From Saprospiraceae bacterium (GTDB taxonomy: Bacteria; Bacteroidota; Bacteroidia; Chitinophagales; Saprospiraceae), in NCBI GenBank assembly GCA_027011385.1, contig JALVAD010000190.1, forward strand, positions 1-32,179: 32,179 nt of DNA, in the 5' to 3' direction. Shown in pieces: positions 15,136-23,600 of the stretch. Position numbers and translations under genes: made by a program. Positions within the stretch are counted from its first letter, which is position 1, and each line of letters opens with the position of its first letter. The notes under the pieces are model-generated. The model worked only from the letters and a program-made list of their open reading frames with translations. It was not told where the DNA came from and did not search any database.

Positions 15136-16230
15136 ATGATTAAGATAAAATTTATAATTGCACTTCTTATTACACTATTTGCTACTCAAGCCATGTTTTC
15201 ACAAGGTTGTGAAGAGCCGGGTGAAGGTGATGGCATCAATATTTTTGGTTATATTCAACCACAATTTGAATACAATTTTTATGGCAAAGACGGTATTTTT
15301 AATAAAAACGCTGACAAAAGCGGATTTTATTTCCAAAGGGCAAGATTGGGAGTTCTGGGAAATATCCCATACGATTTCAGTTACTATTTTGTGATGGAAT
15401 TTTCGCCTGAAAGAGGTATGGGAATCAACGATGCTTTTGTCACTTACAATAGGTTTGGTCCTTACTTGAAAGTTTCGATGGGACTGTTCAAAACTCCTTT
15501 TGGATTAGAGCAAATGACAGGTTGCCACAAGTTGACATCTATTTACCGATCTCATGTCGTTGATGAATTGGCAGGACCTATAAGAGATATGGGAATTATG
15601 CTTTCTGGTGGAACAGGAGAGAAAAAAATATTCGGTTTGAAAGCTAAAAACATTTTTGGATACCAATTTGCCATTGTTAATGGTGAAGGAAGAAATACTA
15701 AAGATATTGACAATAGAAGATCATATATTGGAAGATTTACATTTCATCCTTTTGATTTTATTTCTATTGGAACAAGTTATAGATACAGCAATTTTAAACC
15801 TCTAGCCGAAGGAACTGAAAAAGACGATTATGGTACCAGATTAGGTTATGAGCTTATGTTGAAATACAAAGGCTTCAAATTATCGGGGGAAATGATTTCC
15901 GGAAGTGATGTTGGTACAATTAAATCAGGTGGTGGATGTAGCGGGTTGCCGGTGACATACGAGGAAGGTTCTGTTGACAAAAGCGGTTATTACTTTATGG
16001 CGTCATACAAAACTCCTTGGAATATCGAACCTGTGATTAAGTATGAATCATATGATCCAAATCTTGATCCCAAAGAAGGAAAAGAGGATGCATTTTCAAC
16101 AATGACATTCGGAGTGAATTATTTTTTCAATGAGTGGACCAGACTACAAGTCAATTATCTATACAATGCTGAAGAAAAGGAAAAAAGAAATGATAGACTG
16201 GTTATTCAGGTACAAGCAGTAATTAAATAA
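15136..16230 (+). CDS. OprO/OprP-like porin
   Basis: A 364-residue outer-membrane beta-barrel of the phosphate-selective porin O/P family. A signal peptide (residues 1-22, 'ALLITLFATQAMFSQ') is followed by 'GINIFGYIQPQFEYNFYGKDG', the usual first strand region, then 'FYFQRARLGVLGNIPYDFSYYFVMEFSP', typical of this family. Alternating aromatic and hydrophobic residues continue to the end, with 'FGVNYFFNEWTRLQVNYLYN' as a late hairpin. Family members form trimeric channels often selective for anions, but the ligand here is unknown; one attractive guess is an oxyanion of sulfur, given the gene's place between two rhodanese genes. The acidic, cysteine-containing stretch after the signal (QGCEEPGEGDG) is unusual. 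It shares a transcript with the downstream rhodanese gene (19-base gap). Confidence 0.8.
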   Translation: MIKIKFIIALLITLFATQAMFSQGCEEPGEGDGINIFGYIQPQFEYNFYGKDGIFNKNADKSGFYFQRARLGVLGNIPYDFSYYFVMEFSPERGMGINDAFVTYNRFGPYLKVSMGLFKTPFGLEQMTGCHKLTSIYRSHVVDELAGPIRDMGIMLSGGTGEKKIFGLKAKNIFGYQFAIVNGEGRNTKDIDNRRSYIGRFTFHPFDFISIGTSYRYSNFKPLAEGTEKDDYGTRLGYELMLKYKGFKLSGEMISGSDVGTIKSGGGCSGLPVTYEEGSVDKSGYYFMASYKTPWNIEPVIKYESYDPNLDPKEGKEDAFSTMTFGVNYFFNEWTRLQVNYLYNAEEKEKRNDRLVIQVQAVIK

Positions 16231-16249
16231 AAAAACTAAATCAATAAAA

Positions 16250-17122
16250 ATGAAAACATATAAATTATTAGGAATAATCTCCTTGATAGTAATGATGGTC
16301 ACCGGTTTGACTGCTCAAGGGGACATAATCACGGCAAAACAATTCAAAGAATTGAAGAAAAGTGCCGATAATTTGGTAATTGTCGATGCAAGTAAAGCTA
16401 AACTTTATAAAAAAGCACATATAAAAGGAGCCGTAAATATACCGTATAAAGTACTGAATCTTGACAAAGGCATTGGTGAAGTAGCAGGTTTGCTTAAGCC
16501 TGTTGAAGATGTTGCTAAATTACTTGGTGACAAAGGAATTAGCAATACAGATATGATAGTTGTATATGACGAAGGAAGCCAAAAATATTCTTCAAGAGTC
16601 TATTGGGTGCTAAAATACCTCGGCGCAAAGAATGTAAAATTATTGCACAAAGAAAATAAAGCGTGGAGAAAAGCGCGTATTCCATTGACATCTTCATCAA
16701 CAAAACTCGATGCTAAAACTTTTGAGGTAGTGATAAACAATGATGTATTTGCTGATATTTCATTTATTGAATCAAATAAAGATATTGTTATAGTCGATGC
16801 GAGAGGCAAGAAAGAATTTACCGGTACCGGAGACAAGAAAAAAACAAAATATAGCAAAGGACATTTACCCGGAGCAGTCAACTTATTCTTCAAAGATGTA
16901 CAAAATGAAGACAAATCATTTAAAAGTGTTGAAGATATGACAAAAATCGCTGAAGATTTGGGCTTCACAAAAGACAAAACATATGTTGTTTATTGCAAAA
17001 CAGGTATAAAGGCAGCAGTAGTTTATAATGCATTGAAAAACGTATTGGGATATCCAAATGTGAAGCTATATGACGGAGCTTATCTGGAATGGGAAAAGAA
17101 AGGCAAGGCAATAGAGAAATAA
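16250..17122 (+). CDS. Periplasmic two-domain rhodanese (thiosulfate sulfurtransferase type)
   Basis: A 290-residue exported protein with a signal peptide (residues 1-22, 'LIVMMVTGLTAQ') and two rhodanese domains in the arrangement of SseA-type sulfurtransferases. The first domain (about 25-150) has 'IVVYDEGSQKYSSRVYWVL', where Asp replaces the nucleophile, as is normal for the inactive N-terminal domain. The second (about 157-290) has 'YVVYCKTGIKAAVVYNAL', with catalytic Cys249 in CKTGIKA; this is the only cysteine in the protein. It would transfer sulfane sulfur from thiosulfate or a related donor to a thiophilic acceptor in the periplasm. It is directly downstream of the porin and ends with a strong terminator. 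Together with the lipoprotein upstream and the two operon paralogs it gives six rhodanese domains in the locus. Confidence 0.9.
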   Translation: MKTYKLLGIISLIVMMVTGLTAQGDIITAKQFKELKKSADNLVIVDASKAKLYKKAHIKGAVNIPYKVLNLDKGIGEVAGLLKPVEDVAKLLGDKGISNTDMIVVYDEGSQKYSSRVYWVLKYLGAKNVKLLHKENKAWRKARIPLTSSSTKLDAKTFEVVINNDVFADISFIESNKDIVIVDARGKKEFTGTGDKKKTKYSKGHLPGAVNLFFKDVQNEDKSFKSVEDMTKIAEDLGFTKDKTYVVYCKTGIKAAVVYNALKNVLGYPNVKLYDGAYLEWEKKGKAIEK

Positions 17123-17151
17123 GCGGAGTGATATTAAGTTTTGTTGGTAAT

Positions 17152-17183
17152 GGCTGGTTCTATTGAAGAATCAGCCTTTTTTT
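17152..17183 (+). terminator. Strong intrinsic terminator at the end of the porin-rhodanese transcript
   Basis: GGCTGGTTCT (17152-17161) pairs with AGAATCAGCC (17167-17176), a ten-pair stem with one G-T pair and a five-base loop, followed by seven T residues. It lies 29 bases after the stop codon at 17122. Confidence 0.9.
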
Positions 17184-17542
17184 GTTTTTAGTTAAGCGCT
17201 AGAAAGATTGGCTCAATAGGCTCAGGGTTGATAAGTATATTTTCCACCAAGAGGACATCTCGCTGTACAGAGGGATGGCTCAGGGTAGTGAGTGCAGTTG
17301 AGTCAAAAGTTGTTACACTTTGAGTTGAAGGTCTCTGACCTCTCAACGATGCAACACACGAAAATGGGTTTCATTAGTAAAAACGGTGTAGGCTTAGTGG
17401 ATATAAGAATTATTATTTTTTATTATCAAAACTGTCCACCGGAGTAGCCAGCAACCCACAATTATAAGGCCAGATGATAAGCGAATGTCTCTGACTGGGA
17501 TGCCAGAGGGGGTAGCTGCTCGGAAAATTAATTTTGATAATA
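17184..17542. other. Gene-free spacer with dispersed repeat fragments
   Basis: No gene of reasonable quality was found between the terminator and the uvrA stop codon. The base composition is more GC-rich than the neighbouring spacers. It contains a hairpin at 17324-17347 (GTTGAAGGTC-tct-GACCT-c-TCAAC) and a copy of the repeat seen beside gpmI at 17475-17495. GTCTCYGAC occurs in this spacer at 17331-17339 and 17487-17495, and in the gpmI-side copy. It may be the remains of an old mobile or repeat element. Confidence 0.4.
17475..17495 (+). repeat. Dispersed repeat copy near the 3' end of uvrA
   Basis: TGATAAGCGAATGTCTCTGAC matches the reverse complement of 1651-1671 at 19 of 21 positions. Both copies lie outside genes, next to 3' ends. 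The similarity is short enough that chance cannot be fully excluded. Confidence 0.35.
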
Positions 17543-20413
17543 TCAAAGTTCCTCCTTTAGATACTTTGCCGTATGGCTTTTTTTACAATCCAATATACCT
17601 TCGGTTTTGCCTTGGTACAGGACTTTGCCCCCCTCATTTCCTCCTTCAGGCCCGAGATCGATTATATAATCTGCAGACTTGATAATATCCATATTGTGTT
17701 CTATTACCAATATGGTATTGCCTCTATCTACCAGTTTATTCAGTACATTAATCAGATGCTTTATATCTTCAAAATGCAGTCCTGTTGTCGGTTCATCAAG
17801 AATATAGAAAGTTTTTCCCGTATCTCTTTTGGAAAGTTCTTCTGCGAGTTTAACTCTTTGCGCTTCACCACCGGATAAAGTGGTTGCTTGCTGTCCTAAT
17901 GTGATATAACCAAGCCCTACTTCCAAGAGGGTCTTTAGTTTTCTTTTGAGTGTGGGTACTGCTTCGAAGAAGTCATAGGCTTCTTCTACAGTCATATTGA
18001 GTACATCCGAAATAGTTTTTCCTTTGTATAGTACTTCCAATGTTTCCCGATTGTATCTTCTTCCTCCACAATCTTCGCAATCGACAAATACATCAGGTAA
18101 AAAATTCATCTCGATTTTCATTTTACCACTTCCTTGACAGGTTTCACATCTTCCTCCCTTGACATTAAATGAAAAGCGTCCCATAGTATATCCTCTTATC
18201 TTAGCATCAGGGGTAATGGAAAACAATTTCCGGATATGAGTAAAAAGTCCGGTATATGTTGCCGGATTTGACCTTGGCGTTCTTCCTATAGGTTTTTGGT
18301 CGATTTCTATTATTTTATCTATATTCTCAAGACCTTTAAGGGACTCAAAAGGTAGAGGTTTTTTTATACTTTTATGTATTTTTTGGCGAATATAGGGATA
18401 CAAAGTATCATTGATAAGTGTTGATTTCCCACTTCCTGACACACCTGTTACGCATATAAAGCTTGCAAGCGGCAATTTTATGGATACGTTTTTAAGATTA
18501 TTACCAGTCGCTCCTTCAAGGGTTATAAATTTTTTATTACCTTTTCTTCTTTTCTTTGGTACAGGAATTTGCTTTCTTCCACTCAAATAATCCGGTGTGA
18601 TCCCCTTAAATTTAATGAAATCTTTGGGTGTGCCTTGGGCGATTACTTCACCACCGTGTTTTCCTGCACCAGGTCCCAAATCAAAGAGATAATCCGATTC
18701 AAGCATAATCTCTTTATCATGTTCAACTACGATAACGGTATTGCCGATGTAGGTGAGCTCTTTCAATGCATCTATCAATCTTTTATTGTCTCTGGAATGC
18801 AAGCCGATACTGGGTTCATCGAGAATATATGTAATTCCTGTAAGTTTTGAACCGATTTGAGTAGCTAATCTGGTTCGTTGGGCTTCCCCTCCTGAAAGAG
18901 TTCTGGTAGGTCGATTCAAATTCAAATACCCAAGACCGACTTGGAGCAAAAAATCTACTCTGGTCAAAAGTTCTTTGAGGATTTCCTTAGCTATTGCACT
19001 TTGTTTATTGGACAATTTTTGGTTGATATTGCTTAGCCAATGGTACAATTCATTCAAATCCATTTCGGCTATATGACCGATATGTTTATTGTCTATTTTA
19101 AAATGAAGTGATTCTTTTTTCAATCTAAAGCCACCGCATTCATCACATGTCACTACCGACATATACTCTTCTGCCCATGAGCGAATCTTTTCAGAACTTG
19201 TATTCTCGTACCACCTTTTTATCATATTTACAAGCCCTTCATAAGCCAAATCATAGGTATATTCTGTCAATCCAAAATTGAAATCGTATTGAAAATCTTC
19301 ATTGCCACCGTACAATATCACATCCAATGCTTTTTTGGGTATTTTATTAATTGGAGTATCGTAATCAAATTTGTACTTCTTTGCTATTTCTTTTAATTGT
19401 TTAAATGTCCAAGTATCACGTACTTCACCAAATGGAGCTATACCTACTTCGTTGATTGTTTTACTCCAATCAGGAATCACTTTTTCAAGATCCACATTAT
19501 TTACTTTCCCCAATCCCTTGCATTTTGGACAAGAACCATAAGGAGTATTGAATGAAAACGAATTTGGAGATGGTTCTTCATATGAAATGCCTGAATCGGG
19601 ACACATCAAGCTTTTGCTGAATGGATAGACTTTATCAGCTTGCAAATCTGCAATCATAACCAGATTATCACCTATTTTCATGGCGACTTCAATAGATGAA
19701 GACAGTCTTTCTTTTTTGGTTTTATCAACGATAATTCTATCTATCACTACTTCCACATCATGAGTTTGATACCTATCCAATTTATATCTCGGCTTGATAT
19801 CGACTATATTGCCATCAACCCTGGCTTTGGTATAGCCTCGTTTTCGTATTTGATCAAAAAGTTCCCTGTAATGTCCTTTTCTTCCCCTGACCATTGGAGC
19901 CAATACGGCAATTTTTTTCTTATCGAATTCTTTAAGAATAACATCATTTATTTGCTCTTCTGTGTATTTTATCATTTTTTTGCCGGTCACATACGAATAC
20001 GCTTCTCCGATTCTGGCAAAAAGAAGTCTAAGAAAATCATAAATCTCGGTTGTAGTCCCAACAGTTGATCTGGGATTCCAACCAGTAGATTTCTGTTCGA
20101 TGGAAATCACGGGACTGAGTCCGGTGATTTGTTCTACATCAGGTCGTTCCATCTTGCCCAAAAACTGTCTGACATAAGCACCAAATGTCTCCATATAACG
20201 TCTTTGACCTTCTGCATATATGGTGTCAAATGCGAGTGAGGATTTGCCGCTTCCGCTTATACCGGTTATCACGACCAGTTTGTTTTTTGGTATATCTACA
20301 TCAATATCCATCAGATTATTTTCCCTGGCGCCTATCACCGATATATGCTTATTTTTTACAGACAAGATATTTGTATTTTTAATCAATACCAAATTAACTC
20401 TAAAATGACGCAC
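17543..20413 (-). CDS. uvrA: UvrA excinuclease ABC subunit A
   Basis: Damage-sensing ATPase of nucleotide excision repair that loads UvrB. The 956 residues show both ABC modules: Walker A 'GISGSGKSS' at 51-59 and 'GVSGSGKST' in the second half, signatures 'LSGGEAQRTRLA' and 'LSGGEAQRVKLA', and Walker B regions 'YILDEPSIGLH' and 'YILDEPTTGLH'. The C-terminal zinc finger is intact ('CETCQGSG' and 'CEDCGGRRY'). The first zinc module begins with CPDSG in place of CPxCG, and the segment after 'FARIGEAYSYVTGKKM' lacks the extra cysteine pair found in some Firmicutes. From memory, both are usual for Bacteroidota UvrA. The start is uncertain: a stop codon lies at 20417-20419 and no ATG precedes the conserved 'ISVIGARENNL', so GTG at 20413, or a TTG a few codons later, must be used. 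The mRNA stands alone; the secreted-protein gene lies 221 bases upstream. Confidence 0.97.
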   Translation of the reverse strand: MRHFRVNLVLIKNTNILSVKNKHISVIGARENNLMDIDVDIPKNKLVVITGISGSGKSSLAFDTIYAEGQRRYMETFGAYVRQFLGKMERPDVEQITGLSPVISIEQKSTGWNPRSTVGTTTEIYDFLRLLFARIGEAYSYVTGKKMIKYTEEQINDVILKEFDKKKIAVLAPMVRGRKGHYRELFDQIRKRGYTKARVDGNIVDIKPRYKLDRYQTHDVEVVIDRIIVDKTKKERLSSSIEVAMKIGDNLVMIADLQADKVYPFSKSLMCPDSGISYEEPSPNSFSFNTPYGSCPKCKGLGKVNNVDLEKVIPDWSKTINEVGIAPFGEVRDTWTFKQLKEIAKKYKFDYDTPINKIPKKALDVILYGGNEDFQYDFNFGLTEYTYDLAYEGLVNMIKRWYENTSSEKIRSWAEEYMSVVTCDECGGFRLKKESLHFKIDNKHIGHIAEMDLNELYHWLSNINQKLSNKQSAIAKEILKELLTRVDFLLQVGLGYLNLNRPTRTLSGGEAQRTRLATQIGSKLTGITYILDEPSIGLHSRDNKRLIDALKELTYIGNTVIVVEHDKEIMLESDYLFDLGPGAGKHGGEVIAQGTPKDFIKFKGITPDYLSGRKQIPVPKKRRKGNKKFITLEGATGNNLKNVSIKLPLASFICVTGVSGSGKSTLINDTLYPYIRQKIHKSIKKPLPFESLKGLENIDKIIEIDQKPIGRTPRSNPATYTGLFTHIRKLFSITPDAKIRGYTMGRFSFNVKGGRCETCQGSGKMKIEMNFLPDVFVDCEDCGGRRYNRETLEVLYKGKTISDVLNMTVEEAYDFFEAVPTLKRKLKTLLEVGLGYITLGQQATTLSGGEAQRVKLAEELSKRDTGKTFYILDEPTTGLHFEDIKHLINVLNKLVDRGNTILVIEHNMDIIKSADYIIDLGPEGGNEGGKVLYQGKTEGILDCKKSHTAKYLKEEL

Positions 20414-20442
20414 ATATTACATTTTAATTTTACAATATTTTC

Positions 20443-20471
20443 ATTAAAAATACTCGCCATAGCTAGGCTAT
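20443..20471 (+). repeat. Dispersed intergenic repeat, copy in the uvrA upstream spacer
   Basis: ATTAAAAATACTCGCCATAG followed by CTAGGCTAT matches the reverse complement of 25854-25882 at 24 of 29 positions. Both copies lie in gene-free gaps flanking the large T9SS gene, in opposite orientations. No coding potential was seen. Confidence 0.45.
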
Positions 20472-20634
20472 TCCTGTGTTTTTTAACTCAATCTTGAAAA
20501 ATCAATTCTATAATATTTATACGACATCTTAAATTTAATTTGGTATAAAATGTTAATTGAATAGACAAACGGACAAAGATATATCTTTTTTGAAAACTTG
20601 CAAATAAAAAATTGAAAGAGGTGCATTTCATTTT

Positions 20635-23600
20635 TTAAAATACTATCATCCGTTTTGTATCAACAAATTCATCTACTTCAAGTCTGTAAAACAATATTCC
20701 GGTCGCATACAAATCTTTCTTTTCGATTTTGACTTGATTGATACCGCCTTTTGCCATTCCTGCATATGATTTTATCTCCTTTCCCGTAATATCAAAAATC
20801 GACAGTTTGTATTTTGATGCTTTTGGCAATCTAAACTCGATTTTTGATGATTTTGAAAAAGGATTTGGAACATTCTGGCATAACTTATATTTTGGAGATG
20901 AGTTTACTTGAGTTATTGCATCTGTATTTATGATTTCAAGGGATATTTTTGATGTTTTCAATTCATCACCTCTATATGCTTCGGATTTTAATAATAAATT
21001 ATCTACTTGCAATACTTTATCTAATTCGGAATCAGCATTAGCCATTAGTTTCAGTGTAAACAATGCTTCGTCTTTACCAAATGAAGATGCTCGAAAATCA
21101 GCTATACCTAATAGCAAATTTCCTAAGATTTCATTATAATTATTTTCATATATTTCCAAAGCTCCGTTTTCTATTCCAATAAATTCTGCTCCGTGAATAT
21201 ACAGAGATAATTGTAATCCAAAAACATCATTGAAATTACCGGAATAAACCGGCACAATAACAGTATCTCCCTTAGCAAATTTTTGATTTTTAATCACAAG
21301 ATCCAGCGTTTGTGTATCCTGTGGTATCGAATCGACAATACTATTATCCGTATCACCGATTTTAAAGGCATAAAAATCTATGTCATCTACGTCATTGTTA
21401 AATAAATCTACTATTTGTATTCTCGCTTCATCTAATTCTTTTAATGCTTGTGCCGGATTTGCAAATTCATAATCCTTTGATATCGCTATCCATGAATTGT
21501 TTTCAAATTCTGTTTCTTCTCTAAGGAGTATTTTCAAGAGGGAATTTATATCTGAAATAGTAATACTGCCATCGTTATTGGCATCCATAGATAGTAAGTT
21601 GTACGGTGAAGCCGGCTGTTTTAATCCCAGCAAAAACAATTTCATCAGAATCATATCCCTAATATTGATTCCTCTGAGATAATTGCTGTCGAGAGTTCCC
21701 GAAATAGTATATGAACCTTCTTTTAGATTAAAGTCATAATATCCGCCATCTGTTTTAGTATTTTTTATAATAACGGTATCTTCTGCTATCATATTCATAC
21801 CGTTAAATCGTATATCGGAATTCAAATATGTTACTCTTCCGTTTAGATTATAAAAATGTTCGCCTTCTAATATTATTTTTATAGGAGAGAAAGCATAATT
21901 ATTGTCATCACATTCTTCGTCATAGGCGAATTTATCCCAAACGTAAATTCTAACAGGTAAATTTTTAGGATTGGCATCTTCTGTAAATTTCAATATTCTG
22001 CGTTGAGATGTGTTTTTTCCCGGTATCCATGCATCAGCTTCTCCTTGTAAAAATGCTTCATTTGTACTAATGTTTCCGGTTTTTGGATCAAAGAAATACT
22101 TGCCGTATTTTACGAATTGTTTTTCCCACTTTGAAGTATTTTCCCAAAGTTTTGGTATATAATCGGTAAATGTAAAATAGAGCTTATCTTTTGTAGCACA
22201 ATTATCAATTGAAGCGATACAGCCTTCACAACCTCCCTTATCAAAATCAACTGCATTTATCTCCACAATTCCATAATCCAAATAAACTACCGACACATCG
22301 GAAGTTATAGGGGTAGGAGCTGTTTTATCAGCAACAGCAAAATATTGTTCGACTGTTTTTACATTGCCACAATGTCCTCTCACCGTCCATTTAACCTTAT
22401 AATGTCCTTCGCTAAGACCCGATAGCAAATATTGCGATGCAATATCCGTACTGTCTATATTATCCTTTTGAATATCACCTACAACTCCTTGAATGGGATG
22501 AGGAAGATAATTGTAAGAATACTGAACAGTAATCCAAGTATCAACATTTGTAACGATATATTTCCATTGTGCATTATTGTCTAAGCCGCAAGAATCAATT
22601 AATCTGGCAGACAATACTACATCTTGAGTATAACAATCTTCAATGCCAATACAAGAATTCTCAACCACAACATCGATAAGATTCTTTTTTGTAACCACGA
22701 TATTTTGAATATATCTGTAGTAACCATCATTAACCAAATTCGAGCAATCTATGTGACCATTTGCAATCGAGTCCATATTTGATTCCGCTTGACTACCAGG
22801 ATCGTATTTACACCAATCAATAACAGCCCATTCACGTATCAATTTGAATCTGTGACTATCCTCAACAATAGTGTCTTCTTTGACGATTTCCGCAGTTATA
22901 TCATTACAATGATCGTCAGTCCATGTAGGTGTTTCAAGATTATCCAAATCCTTATATAAAATATCAATATCCCTTTCAGGGAAAACAATTGTACAAGGAT
23001 TAAACACTTTGTCGGGTAGTATTCTTATCTCTTGCTGGCAATAAGAAGTATCAATTCCATTTGAAACAGTCCAAGTTCTTTTTACGATATTATCACAATG
23101 TTGGTTAAAATGTTTATCAGTATATGTACGGGTATCATAATTACATAAACCGAGGATATCCGGTGACAATTTTGGATTGATATCCGGTGATAAACTTTCA
23201 CTACATGTAATTTCTACCTTTGGACAATCGATTATATCCGGCAAAACATCATATACCAAAATCACTTGTGAATATCTGTAATAACCATCAATTAGAAGAC
23301 TGTCACAAATCAAGCGTTGGTCTTTGGTAATATCGACATTATTCTCTGCACCGCTATTAGCTTGATAAACGCAATGGTCGATTACCGCCCAATCTCTTAT
23401 TATTTTGAAATAGCCTTCTTCGGTAAAATCAAAGGTGTCCTCGTTTATTATTTTTGCGCTTATATCATTACAGACATTGCTTTCCCAAACAGGGGCTTTG
23501 TCTAAGTTTCCGGCACAATTTGTTTTGATATCACCGGGAAAAACAATTGTGCATGGGTCAAAAGGAAGCGTAGAATCAGGTAAGAAAATATGTTGTTGGC

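Noticed and set aside
17184-17542. Possible transposase remnant in the GC-richer spacer before uvrA
   Set aside because: No frame shows transposase motifs; only short repeats can be supported.
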